Part shown: one piece after another, positions 18,099 to 26,320 of the stretch
Numbering within the stretch: the stretch's first letter is position 1
Layout: each line of letters starts with the position of its first letter
From: Pseudomonas sp. GM21
GTDB lineage: Bacteria; Pseudomonadota; Gammaproteobacteria; Pseudomonadales; Pseudomonadaceae
Direction: 5' to 3'
Length of the DNA: 64,000 nucleotides
Assembly (NCBI RefSeq): GCF_000282215.1
Contig: NZ_AKJS01000138.1
Location: 1 to 64,000 of the forward strand
The notes under the pieces: model-generated
Databases searched by the model: none
Told to the model about the DNA's origin: nothing
The model's input: only the letters and a program-made list of their open reading frames with translations
Made by a program: the position numbers and the translations under genes

Positions 18099-18491
18099 AT
18101 GTTAAATAAACAAATCGCCAGTATTTTTCTGCTTTTGGCTTTGGCAGGCCATGTTTATGCGGACACCTGCCCGGACAGCGCTGAAATCAAAGTTGGATAT
18201 GACGGTATTTTTTTTGCCAAGGACAGTTCCGGGCGGATCTGGAAAGGTGAAAATCCGGGCATTCAAACAATCGACAACACAGCTTTCGTTTTTGAAAGCG
18301 CAACCTACATCACCGAAGACGAAGATGAAACCGGCCCCATCAACGTGAGTCAACTGAGCTGTCGTTACAAAAAAATCGCCTTGGTTCTCGACAACGTGAC
18401 GGGTTGGAAGTCGAGCTCGATGGCGTGGGACACGTCCAATAACTGTACGGAATCCATCAGTGAATGCTCCTTCACCATAACCAATAAATAA
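18099..18491 (+). CDS. Small secreted DUF3757-like protein (paralogue 2, divergent)
   Basis: The 130-residue product has a signal peptide (SIFLLLALAGHVYA before DTCPDS) and cysteines in TCPDS, LSCRYKK, NNCTE and ECSF. The order TCP...CRY...C...C is the same as its two neighbours, but the CRYEG loop is CRYKK and the terminal CxFK is CSFTITNK. An AAGGAAG ribosome site precedes the ATG. It lacks the exact CT-N12-AG box of the other two; a CTGAC-TC-GTCAG element lies near 18050 instead. Function unknown. Confidence 0.7.
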   Translation: MLNKQIASIFLLLALAGHVYADTCPDSAEIKVGYDGIFFAKDSSGRIWKGENPGIQTIDNTAFVFESATYITEDEDETGPINVSQLSCRYKKIALVLDNVTGWKSSSMAWDTSNNCTESISECSFTITNK

Positions 18492-18505
18492 CATCACTGA
18501 AGAAT

Positions 18506-18537
18506 AAAAAAAGGGCGAAATTCACTCTCGCCTTTTT
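18506..18537. terminator. Bidirectional terminator between DUF3757 and DUF2780 genes
   Basis: An A-rich tract and GGGCGA pair with TCGCC-T5 across a short loop, with one bulged G. It serves the convergent genes on both sides. Confidence 0.8.
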
Positions 18538-18584
18538 CTAGTTGCGTACGTTTACCGACGCACTACGTGCCGAACGCCGTTAAA

Positions 18585-19139
18585 TCAAATGCCGGTGCCG
18601 GCGCCCCAGATCCCGCCCAGATTTTCCAGCAACGAACCGCCAACGCCTTGCTGACCGAGGTATTGCAGCAGCACCGGGGCAAACTGGCCGATCATTCCGC
18701 CGTCCATCCCCAATGCGCTGAACGCATCGTTCAGGTCGTTGGTGTTCTTCACGTTGCCCAGGGCGTTATCCAGACCGGCGGCTTTGCCGGACGAACCGAG
18801 CAAGCCCGCGAGGGCACCCAACTCACCACCGCCCGACAAAATGTCGATGCCTGGTACGCTTTTGGCCAACTCGGAGTAATCGGTCGAACTCAATTGATTC
18901 TTGGCCAACCCGAGCATCGCCCCGGCGCCGCCAACGGCTTGTTGTGGCGTCACGTTCAATTCGCTCAGCGCACTCAGCAGATCGGCCGTCTGCGGGGTCG
19001 GCGCGGCTGCAGCGGCTGCGTTATCGCCCTTCATGCCGGAGATGGCATTGGCCGCATCGTTCAGGCTGAACTGAGCAAAGACCGGGCTGGCCGCCAGACT
19101 CATCAGCGAAGCCAGTGCAAAACCGCGTGAAATCTTCAT
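18585..19139 (-). CDS. Secreted DUF2780-type protein
   Basis: The product of about 184 residues has a signal peptide (GFALASLMSLAASPVFA before QFSLND) and an alanine/glycine/leucine-rich mature part, with a low-complexity stretch DNAAAAAAPTPQ and repeated LLSAL/LGLA/LAGLLG blocks as in DUF2780 (VcgC/VcgE) proteins. AAGAGGATG precedes the start at 19139. It lies between paralogous DUF3757 genes on the opposite strand. No function is known for this family. Confidence 0.78.
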   Translation of the reverse strand: MKISRGFALASLMSLAASPVFAQFSLNDAANAISGMKGDNAAAAAAPTPQTADLLSALSELNVTPQQAVGGAGAMLGLAKNQLSSTDYSELAKSVPGIDILSGGGELGALAGLLGSSGKAAGLDNALGNVKNTNDLNDAFSALGMDGGMIGQFAPVLLQYLGQQGVGGSLLENLGGIWGAGTGI

Positions 19140-19305
19140 CCAGACATCCTCTTGTGCCATGAAAACCACCCGTGAGCGGGCGGGAAAACTGCCGGTTTGA
19201 CCCGGCATTTACTGCCTTGTTCCGAAGCGAAGCTTTACAAGTGCTATCGCCCTCAAGCTAAAAGGCATTAAAAGCCTAAAAATCATAATAAAACGATATA
19301 AAAAT

Positions 19306-19321
19306 CTGTCAGATCTGACAG
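19306..19321. promoter_or_regulatory. lux-box-like perfect palindrome upstream of third DUF3757 gene
   Basis: CTGTCAGATCTGACAG is a perfect 16-bp palindrome with the CT-N12-AG pattern and the CAGATCTG core typical of lux boxes. It lies exactly 58 bp before the ATG at 19380 and follows GATATAAAAAT. Confidence 0.6.
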
Positions 19322-19379
19322 TTGGCACCAACCACAAACAAAGCCAAGATTTTTGCTCCTTTTAAGTAACGGAATACAA

Positions 19380-19691
19380 ATGATGAAGCTGAAAATTGTC
19401 GCTAGTGCCCTGGTTAGTCTGGCTATGATGAGCACCGCCTATGCAGCAACCTGCCCCACACTCTCGGTAACCAATGGTCAAGGCGCCGAAGATCTCACCT
19501 TCACCTCTGCACGCCTTCAAGACAAAGACAATGCCAATTCGGTAGTCATCTGCCGATATGAAGGCAAGGACGACCTGGGCGCCTCTTCTGGTATCAGGAC
19601 CGGTGCTCCGGTACAAGGCACTGTAAGCAATTGGAAAGGCGATGATTGCGCAACCAAAGACGGCGACGCCAGCAAGTGCGCATTTAAATAG
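19380..19691 (+). CDS. Small secreted DUF3757-like protein (paralogue 3)
   Basis: The 103-residue product has a signal peptide (IVASALVSLAMMSTAYA before ATCPTL) and cysteines in TCPTL, ICRYEGKD, DDCATKD and the terminal CAFK. It is a compact version of the protein at 17497, sharing the FTSxR, VICRYEG and CxFK segments. Starts at 19380 and 19383 (MMKLK) cannot be told apart. It is followed by its own terminator. Probably exported and disulfide-bonded; role unknown. Confidence 0.78.
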   Translation: MMKLKIVASALVSLAMMSTAYAATCPTLSVTNGQGAEDLTFTSARLQDKDNANSVVICRYEGKDDLGASSGIRTGAPVQGTVSNWKGDDCATKDGDASKCAFK

Positions 19692-19710
19692 CCAGTTTGA
19701 CTCAAGAATA

Positions 19711-19739
19711 AAAAGGGCAACCCGACGGGTTGCCCTTTG
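19711..19739. terminator. Bidirectional terminator between DUF3757 gene and fdhA
   Basis: A perfect stem AAAGGGCAACCCG closes on a two-base loop and is flanked by A and T tracts. The genes on both sides converge on it. Confidence 0.9.
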
Positions 19740-19753
19740 TATATGACTGAAAC

Positions 19754-20953
19754 TTACGCCGCACTAAACAACTTATGCGGATCAATCACAAACTTCTTCG
19801 GCACGCCCGCATCGAACTCGCCGTAACCGCGCGGCGCGTCATCCAGGCTGATGACTTCCACGCCGACGATGTCGGCAATATGGATACGGTCCCACATGAT
19901 CGCCTGCATCAGCTGGCGGTTGTACTTCATCACTGGCGTCTGGCCGGTGTGGAAGCTGTGGGATTTGGCCCAGCCCAGGCCGAAGCGAATGCTCAGGCTG
20001 CCCATTTTTGCGGCGGCGTCCACGGCACCTGGGTCTTCCGTCACGTACAGGCCAGGGATACCGATTTTGCCGGCCACACGTACCACGCCCATCAACGAGT
20101 TGAGCACAGTGGCCGGAGCCTCGTGCTTCACCCCGTCATGGCCATGACCGCGTGCTTCGAAGCCTACGGCGTCGACGGCGCAATCCACTTCCGGCTCGCC
20201 CAGCAGCGCAGCGATTTGTTCGTGCAGCGGCGTGTCCAGGGACAGGTCGGCGATTTCGAAACCCTGGGCTTTGGCGTGGGCCAGGCGAACGGTGTTGACG
20301 TCACCGATGATCACCACCGCTGCGCCCAATAGTCGAGCGGAAGCAGCTGCGGCCAGGCCAACCGGGCCAGCGCCGGCGATGTATACGGTGCTGCCTGGGC
20401 CAACGCCAGCGGTCACTGCGCCGTGGTAACCGGTGGGCAGGATGTCGGAGAGGCAGGTCAGATCGCGGATTTTTTCCATCGCGCGATCGCGGTCCGGCAG
20501 TTTCAGCAGGTTGAAGTCGGCGTAGGGCACCATCGCGTATTCGGCCTGACCGCCAGTCCAGTCGCCCATGTCGACATAACCGTAGGCACCGCCCGGACGC
20601 GCCGGGTTAACGCTGAGGCAGACACCGGTGTGCATTTCCTTGCAGGAACGGCAGCGCCCGCACGCCACGTTGAACGGCACGGACACCAGGTCGCCGATTT
20701 GCAGGTTCTCGACGTCGCTGCCCTTCTCGATGACTTCGCCAGTGATTTCGTGGCCCAGCACCAGACCGGTCTGAGCGGTGGTACGGCCGCGCACCATGTG
20801 CTGGTCGGAACCACAGATGTTGGTGGAAACCACACGCAGGATGACAGCGTGGTTAATCTTCCTGCCGCGCGGGTCCTGCATTTTTGGATAGTCGATTTTC
20901 TGTATTTCGACTTTGCCATTGCCGAGATACACCACACCACGATTGCCAGACAT
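19754..20953 (-). CDS. fdhA: Glutathione-independent formaldehyde dehydrogenase
   Basis: This zinc-dependent medium-chain dehydrogenase (399 residues, as in P. putida FdhA) oxidises formaldehyde to formate with NAD. The catalytic zinc ligand region is TNICGSDQHM near residue 47, the structural zinc site is ACGRCRSCKEMHTGVC near 97-112, and the cofactor fold is VYIAGAGPVGLAAAASARLLG near 180-200. It removes the formaldehyde released by betaine and sarcosine demethylation. It is the last gene of the minus-strand glyA-sox cluster, separated from purU by a REP pair, so it may also have its own promoter. Confidence 0.95.
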   Translation of the reverse strand: MSGNRGVVYLGNGKVEIQKIDYPKMQDPRGRKINHAVILRVVSTNICGSDQHMVRGRTTAQTGLVLGHEITGEVIEKGSDVENLQIGDLVSVPFNVACGRCRSCKEMHTGVCLSVNPARPGGAYGYVDMGDWTGGQAEYAMVPYADFNLLKLPDRDRAMEKIRDLTCLSDILPTGYHGAVTAGVGPGSTVYIAGAGPVGLAAAASARLLGAAVVIIGDVNTVRLAHAKAQGFEIADLSLDTPLHEQIAALLGEPEVDCAVDAVGFEARGHGHDGVKHEAPATVLNSLMGVVRVAGKIGIPGLYVTEDPGAVDAAAKMGSLSIRFGLGWAKSHSFHTGQTPVMKYNRQLMQAIMWDRIHIADIVGVEVISLDDAPRGYGEFDAGVPKKFVIDPHKLFSAA

Positions 20954-21059
20954 GCTTTCACCTCGCTGTTGTTTTTATGTAGCGGTCGCGTCGCCATGGA
21001 TCGGCGGCGCGTTGATTGCTCGGGTTATTGCCTGTGTCTTGTGTTGTCCTTTAAGGCCT

Positions 21060-21160
21060 CATCGCTGGCAGACCAGCTCCCACAGTTGATCTTTGATGTG
21101 ACTGAGATCTGTGGGCAGACACAAATCCCTGTGGGAGCTGGCCTGCCAGCGATGGCGATC
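21060..21160. repeat. REP pair between purU and fdhA
   Basis: Arms ATCGCTGGCAGACCAGCTCCCAC and GTGGGAGCTGGCCTGCCAGCGAT are near-perfect mirror images about 50 bp apart. They lie within the co-directional purU-fdhA pair. Confidence 0.8.
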
Positions 21161-22017
21161 TACAGAACGACGGTTCTGTTCGCGTTCAAAAACACGCGTC
21201 GTTCAATGTGATAACCAACCGCCCGCGCCAACGTCAGCCCTTCAATATCCCGCCCCTTGGCGATCAGGTCTTCCGGGTAATGACTGTGGTCCACCGCCTC
21301 CACGCCCTGGGCAATGATCGGCCCTTCGTCCAAGTCGTTGTTGATGTAATGCGCCGTGGCGCCGACCAGTTTCACGCCCTTGTTGTAGGCCTGGTGATAC
21401 GGTTTGGCACCCTTGAAACCGGGCAGCAGGGAGTGATGGATATTGATCGCCTTGCCGTCGAGCTTGCGGCACAGCTCTGGCGACAGGACTTGCATGTAAC
21501 GCGCAAGGATCACCAGTTCGGCGCCGGACTCTTCGATCACCTGCCACACTTGACGCTCCTGCGACGGCTTGTCGTTCGGGTCCAGCGGGAAGTGGTAGTA
21601 AGGAATCTGGTGCCAGTCGGCCAGCGGCTTGAGGTCCGGGTGATTGGAAACCACGGCGGCCACGTCCATCGACAATTGGCCGATGCGCTGGCGGTAGAGC
21701 AAGTCATTTAGGCAGTGATCGGCCTTGGAGACCATGATCACTACTTTTGGCCGGTAATTCGGCGCGGTCAGCTCGAAAATCATGCCGAAATTGGCACCAC
21801 GCTCTTCGAGACCGGCGCGAAAGGCCTGCTCGTCGAAACCGTCGGGTTGACGGAATTCCACGCGAATGAAAAAACGGCCCGAGAGCCGATCATCGAAGGA
21901 ATGGTGCTCGGTGACGTAGCAGCCCTGCTCGAACAAAAAGCGGGTCACCGCGTCCACGGTGCCGAGAACGCTTGGGCAGTCGGCGGTCAGAATCCATGTG
22001 TCTGGGGCGCGGCTCAT
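21160..22017 (-). CDS. purU: Formyltetrahydrofolate deformylase
   Basis: The enzyme hydrolyses 10-formyl-THF to THF and formate and so balances the one-carbon pool loaded by sarcosine oxidase. The 285-residue protein has an N-terminal ACT regulatory domain (about 5-85) and a formyltransferase-like domain with INIHHSLLPGF and DLDEGPIIAQ, which carry the catalytic Asn, His and Asp. The start at 22017 (MSRAPDTWILT) was preferred over a Met nine codons upstream. Pseudomonads carry several purU copies; this one is recognised by its place in the sox cluster. Confidence 0.94.
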   Translation of the reverse strand: MSRAPDTWILTADCPSVLGTVDAVTRFLFEQGCYVTEHHSFDDRLSGRFFIRVEFRQPDGFDEQAFRAGLEERGANFGMIFELTAPNYRPKVVIMVSKADHCLNDLLYRQRIGQLSMDVAAVVSNHPDLKPLADWHQIPYYHFPLDPNDKPSQERQVWQVIEESGAELVILARYMQVLSPELCRKLDGKAINIHHSLLPGFKGAKPYHQAYNKGVKLVGATAHYINNDLDEGPIIAQGVEAVDHSHYPEDLIAKGRDIEGLTLARAVGYHIERRVFLNANRTVVL

Positions 22018-22047
22018 AGTGCGGTGACTCCTTTTGGTGGGCAACCT

Positions 22048-22192
22048 TGCCCGTGTAGCAGCTGCCGAAGGCTGCGTTCGGTGGCGCAGCCGTCGTAAAA
22101 CCTGAAGCCCGGATACTGAATAGAAACCGGGCTGCCTGCATGATGGCGACGACTTCGTCGTCGAACGCAGCCTTCGGCAGCTGCTACAGGGA
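22048..22192. repeat. Inverted repeat between soxG and purU
   Basis: GTAGCAGCTGCCGAAGGCTGCG and its mirror CGCAGCCTTCGGCAGCTGCTAC lie about 100 bp apart, with smaller hairpins between (ACGACTTCGTCGTCG). This is a longer REP-like element inside a co-directional gene cluster. Confidence 0.75.
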
Positions 22193-22197
22193 TCGCA

Positions 22198-22830
22198 TCA
22201 AGCCTGAACGCTGAGGCCGTATTCGGCGGCCGCATCCTGCAACCACAACCACCAGTAATCCGAGAAGCTGCGACGAATCAGCAGTTCCCAGGTGTCTTCA
22301 GCGGTATGGCGGATCACCAGTTGCGACTTGGCGAACACCGTGCCCACAGCCTTGCCCACCGGGAAGCTGTTGGGGTGCACGTCGTAGCTGGTGGACTTCA
22401 TCAGCACCTGACGCACCTTCGGACCGCTCAGTTCGAGGATCTGCTGGCCGCCGCTGACGTTGGTGATTGCGATGTGCAGGTCGCCCAGCGCTTCGCGCAG
22501 CTTTTGCTCGGCGGCGAATTCTTCACCGGTCGGCACGATCAGCAGCCACTCATCCGGCCCCATCCATTGCAGGCTGGTTTCGCCTTTGATGACGACGGTC
22601 AGCGCACCCGGCAATTCGATGCCGAGGGCTTTGTGCACGCCGGCGGCAAACGCGGCATCGTGGCCATCGCCACGGATGGTCAGGTGGCCGAGGAGTTTTT
22701 TCTCACGCACGATCACGCCGGCGTTTTTGCGGCCCTTGCCCGCCAGGCTGGCGAGGTCGGCATGATGCAGCGACGACTCGGCCTTGGCCCCGGTGGTTGG
22801 GCGTTGTTGGTAAACATTGGCTGCGGTCAT
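22198..22830 (-). CDS. soxG: Sarcosine oxidase gamma subunit
   Basis: This small subunit (210 residues) of heterotetrameric sarcosine oxidase is related to the aminomethyltransferase fold. The segment SLQWMGPDEWLLIVPTGEE (about 95-113) and the C-terminal RSFSDYWWLWLQDAAAEYG are family hallmarks. The start at 22830 has AAGGTG upstream. A 111-bp palindrome fills most of the gap to soxA. Confidence 0.93.
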   Translation of the reverse strand: MTAANVYQQRPTTGAKAESSLHHADLASLAGKGRKNAGVIVREKKLLGHLTIRGDGHDAAFAAGVHKALGIELPGALTVVIKGETSLQWMGPDEWLLIVPTGEEFAAEQKLREALGDLHIAITNVSGGQQILELSGPKVRQVLMKSTSYDVHPNSFPVGKAVGTVFAKSQLVIRHTAEDTWELLIRRSFSDYWWLWLQDAAAEYGLSVQA

Positions 22831-22848
22831 AAAGCACCTTTCCTGAAT

Positions 22849-22959
22849 GATCGTTCCCACGCTCTGCGTGGGAATGCCTCTACGGACGCTCCGCGTTCGG
22901 CTGTTAGAGGGACGCGGAGCGTCCCGGGATGCATTCCCACGCAGAGCGTGGGAACGATC
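22849..22959. repeat. Large nested palindrome between soxA and soxG
   Basis: Perfect 29-bp outer arms (22849-22877 and 22931-22959, beginning GATCGTTCCCACGCTC) enclose a second inverted repeat (GGACGCTCCGCGT with GACGCGGAGCGTCC). In RNA this would form a very stable long hairpin inside the sox operon. Confidence 0.88.
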
Positions 22960-22962
22960 GAC

Positions 22963-25900
22963 TTACACGTTCTGGCGATCACCTTTCGGATCGAAGAACA
23001 CCGAAGAAACAATTTCCGCCTCGATCACGCTGCCATCCGCCAGCGGTGCGAACACTCGCTCACCGATGCGCTTCAACCCGCCTTTGACCACGCCCATGGC
23101 AAACGAATAGCCAAGGGAGTTGTGCAGGTAGCTGGAGGTCACGTGACCGACCATGGTCATCGGGATCGCTTGCTTGGTGTTGAACACCAGTTGCGCGCCT
23201 TCCGGCAGCCACTTGGTCGGATCGATCGGCTTCAGACCCACCAGCTGTTTGCGTTGATCACGCACGCAGTCTTCGCGGTTCATGCCACGCTGGCCGATCC
23301 ATGAGAAAGGTTTAGTGCGACCGACGCACCAGCCCATGTTCAAGTCGTCCGGGGTCATCGAGCCGTCAGTGTCCTGCCCAACGATGATGAAACCTTTCTC
23401 GGCCCGCAGGATGTGCATGGTTTCGGTGCCGTATGGCGTCAGGTTGTACTGCTTGCCAGCCTCGACAATTTTTTCCAGCACACCCATGGCGTAGTCGGCT
23501 TGCACGTTGACTTCGTACGACAGCTCACCGGTAAACGAAATCCGGAACACCCGCGCCGGCACACCGCCGACCAAACCTTCTTTCCAGGTCATGAACGGGA
23601 AGGCTTCGTTGCTCAGGTCGATGTCGGTGACGTGGCTGAGCAGCTTGCGGCTGTTCGGCCCGGACAGGGTCATGGTTGCCCAGTGATCCGTCACGGAAGT
23701 GAAGTACACCTTCAGCTCCGGCCATTCGGTCTGGTGGTAGATTTCCAGCCATTGCAGCACGCGTGCAGCGCCGCCAGTGGTGGTGGTCATCACGAAATGG
23801 TTGTCGGCGAGGCAAGCGGTTACGCCGTCGTCGAAGACCATGCCGTCTTCTTTGCACATCAGGCCGTAGCGCGCCTTGCCCACATCGAGCTTGGTCCAGG
23901 CGTTGGTGTAGATGCGATTGAGGAACTCACGGCAATCCGGACCCTGGATATCGATCTTGCCCAGTGTCGATGCGTCCAGCAGGCCGACGCTGTCGCGCAC
24001 GGCTTTGCATTCGCGTTTCACGGCGGCGTGAATGTCTTCTCCGGTTTTCGGGAAGTACCACGGACGTTTCCACTGACCGACATCTTCAAACTCGGCGCCG
24101 TTTTTCACGTGCCAGTGATGCAGCGCGGTGTGACGCACCGGCTCGAAGATGTGCCCACAGTGACGACCGGCCACAGCGCCGAACGTCACCGGCGTGTAGT
24201 TGGGGCGGAACATGGTGGTGCCCATCTGCGGGATGGTCACGTTCAGCGAACGGGCGGCGATGGCCAGGCCATTGACGTTGCCGAGCTTGCCCTGGTCCGT
24301 TCCGAAACCCAATGCGGTGTAGCGTTTGACGTGCTCGACCGACTCGAAGCCTTCGCGGGTCGCCAGTTCGATGGCGGCAGCGGTGACGTCGTTTTGCAGG
24401 TCGACGAATTGCTTCGGCGCCCGTGCGGTGTTCTTTTCGTGAGGCACCTGGAACAGCGCCAGCGTTGGCTCTTCCAGACGGCTCAAGGCTTTTGGCAGTA
24501 CGCCTTCAACCATTTGGAACCCGGCTTCAGCAGCGGCGCGAGCGCCCCCTTCAAAACCATCGGCCAGAGAATCACCAAGACCGTAGACGCCGTTGATGCC
24601 ACCGACGCACACGCGTTTTTGCGGTGCTTCGCCCGGCACGAAACCGAGGATGTCTTCACGCCAGATCGGCTTGCCGCCCAAGTGCGAAGCCAGGTGAACC
24701 ACCGGGCTGTAACCACCGGAACTCGCCACCAGATCGCAGTCGAGCCACTCGCCAGGACTGGTCACGGCGTGGGCTTTGACATCAATCGCAGCGACACGAG
24801 CAGCGGTCACGTGCTTGCTGCCACGGGCCTCGATCACGGCGCTGCCGGTCAGGATGCGGATGCCTTTGGCACGTGCTTCTTCAACCAGGGCACCACGCGG
24901 ATTGCTGCGGGCATCGGCGATGGCGACGACTTGCAGGCTGGCGTCGAGCCAGTCCAGCGCCACGCGGTAGGCGTGATCGTTGTTAGTCGACAGCACCAGT
25001 TTTTTGCCCGGCGCCACGCCGTAACGACGAATGTAAGTCGAGACGGCGCCAGCGAGCATGTTGCCCGGCACGTCGTTGTTACCGTAGACCAGTGGACGCT
25101 CGTGAGCCCCGGTGGCGAGAACCACACGCTTGGCGCGAACCCGGTGGATGCGCTGACGCACCTGGCCAATCGGGGCGCGGTCGCCGAGGTGATCGGTCAG
25201 GCGCTCGTGGATGGTCAGGAAGTTATGGTCGTGGTAACCGTTGACCGTGGCGCGCGGCAACAGCAGCACGTCCGGGGTGTCTTTCAGTTCGGCGATGACG
25301 CTGGCGATCCATTCGGCGGCAGGCTTGCCGTCGAGGCTTTCGCGGGAGTCGAGCAGGCTGCCGCCGAACTCTTCCTGTTCATCAGCGAGGATCACGCGGG
25401 CACCGCTGCGGGCTGCTGCCAATGCAGCGGCCAGGCCAGCAGGGCCACCGCCGACGATCAGCACGTCGCAGTGCTGGTTCATGTAGTCGTAGGTGTCCGG
25501 ATCGTTCTCGGTCGGCGAGCGGCCAAGACCGGCGGCCTTACGAATGTACTTCTCGTAGGTCATCCAGAACGATTGCGGGTACATGAAGGTTTTGTAGTAG
25601 AAGCCCGGCGGCATCAGCTTGCCGCCGACCTTGCCGAGAATCCCCATCATGTCGTTGTTCACGCTTGGCCAGCCGTTGGTGCTGGTGGCGACCAAACCTT
25701 GATACAGCGCTTGTTGCGTGGCGCGTACGTTCGGGATCTGCGTGGCTTCGGTCGCGCCGATCTGCAGCACGGCGTTCGGCTCTTCGGCACCGGCGGCGAA
25801 GATGCCGCGCGGACGGGAGTATTTGAAGCTGCGACCGATGATGTCCACACCGTTGGCCAGCAGGGCGGCGGCCAGCGAATCGCCTTCAAAGCCTTTGTAG

Positions 25901-25980
25901 CTCTGGCCGTTGAAGGTGAAGTTCAGCACTTTGTTGCGGTCGATCCGTCCACCGTTGGACAGGCGATTGATCTGGCTCAT
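22963..25980 (-). CDS. soxA: Sarcosine oxidase alpha subunit
   Basis: The 1005-residue large subunit contains an N-terminal 2Fe-2S-ferredoxin-like domain (residues 10-110), a FAD/NAD(P)-binding region with DVLIVGGGPAGLAAALAAAR (about 173-192) and a C-terminal GcvT-type folate-binding domain (about 600-1000). It binds NAD and tetrahydrofolate, and the product is 5,10-methylene-THF plus glycine. Its ATG overlaps the soxD stop by 4 bp. The length equals the known Pseudomonas subunit. Confidence 0.96.
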   Translation of the reverse strand: MSQINRLSNGGRIDRNKVLNFTFNGQSYKGFEGDSLAAALLANGVDIIGRSFKYSRPRGIFAAGAEEPNAVLQIGATEATQIPNVRATQQALYQGLVATSTNGWPSVNNDMMGILGKVGGKLMPPGFYYKTFMYPQSFWMTYEKYIRKAAGLGRSPTENDPDTYDYMNQHCDVLIVGGGPAGLAAALAAARSGARVILADEQEEFGGSLLDSRESLDGKPAAEWIASVIAELKDTPDVLLLPRATVNGYHDHNFLTIHERLTDHLGDRAPIGQVRQRIHRVRAKRVVLATGAHERPLVYGNNDVPGNMLAGAVSTYIRRYGVAPGKKLVLSTNNDHAYRVALDWLDASLQVVAIADARSNPRGALVEEARAKGIRILTGSAVIEARGSKHVTAARVAAIDVKAHAVTSPGEWLDCDLVASSGGYSPVVHLASHLGGKPIWREDILGFVPGEAPQKRVCVGGINGVYGLGDSLADGFEGGARAAAEAGFQMVEGVLPKALSRLEEPTLALFQVPHEKNTARAPKQFVDLQNDVTAAAIELATREGFESVEHVKRYTALGFGTDQGKLGNVNGLAIAARSLNVTIPQMGTTMFRPNYTPVTFGAVAGRHCGHIFEPVRHTALHHWHVKNGAEFEDVGQWKRPWYFPKTGEDIHAAVKRECKAVRDSVGLLDASTLGKIDIQGPDCREFLNRIYTNAWTKLDVGKARYGLMCKEDGMVFDDGVTACLADNHFVMTTTTGGAARVLQWLEIYHQTEWPELKVYFTSVTDHWATMTLSGPNSRKLLSHVTDIDLSNEAFPFMTWKEGLVGGVPARVFRISFTGELSYEVNVQADYAMGVLEKIVEAGKQYNLTPYGTETMHILRAEKGFIIVGQDTDGSMTPDDLNMGWCVGRTKPFSWIGQRGMNREDCVRDQRKQLVGLKPIDPTKWLPEGAQLVFNTKQAIPMTMVGHVTSSYLHNSLGYSFAMGVVKGGLKRIGERVFAPLADGSVIEAEIVSSVFFDPKGDRQNV

Positions 25981-26306
25981 ACCTTCGCTCCCAGAGCCTG
26001 CGCGGCCGCTTTCGGACTTTCAGTCTTGTCGGTGAACTGCGGCTTGGTGCCGATCTTGTAGGTCTCGAGAATCTCGTAGGTCACGGTGTCACGGGTGACG
26101 TTGAAGTATTGACGGCAACCGGCAACGTGATCCCACAGCTCGTGGTGCAGACCGCGAGGGTTATCGCGGAAGAACATGTAGTCGCCCCACTCCTCGTCGG
26201 TGCAGGTGGTCGGATCCAGTGGACGCGGGATGTGCGCCTGGCCGGATGCATGGAATTCCTCTTCGGAGCGCAGTTCGCCGCAGTGAGGACAGAAGATATG
26301 CAACAT
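25977..26306 (-). CDS. soxD: Sarcosine oxidase delta subunit
   Basis: The 109-residue zinc-binding subunit shows C6 and C9 (FCPHCGE) plus H60 and C64 (DHVAGCRQYF), matching the three-Cys one-His zinc site of the family. It stabilises the alpha-beta interface of the complex. It overlaps soxA by 4 bp and lies 14 bp after soxB. Confidence 0.94.
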   Translation of the reverse strand: MLHIFCPHCGELRSEEEFHASGQAHIPRPLDPTTCTDEEWGDYMFFRDNPRGLHHELWDHVAGCRQYFNVTRDTVTYEILETYKIGTKPQFTDKTESPKAAAQALGAKV

Positions 26307-26320
26307 GGGGATTTCTCCTG

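Noticed and set aside
23413..26061. Long plus-strand open frame opposite soxA (about 880 codons)
   Set aside because: Antisense shadow; soxA has full family similarity and a coupled start with soxD.
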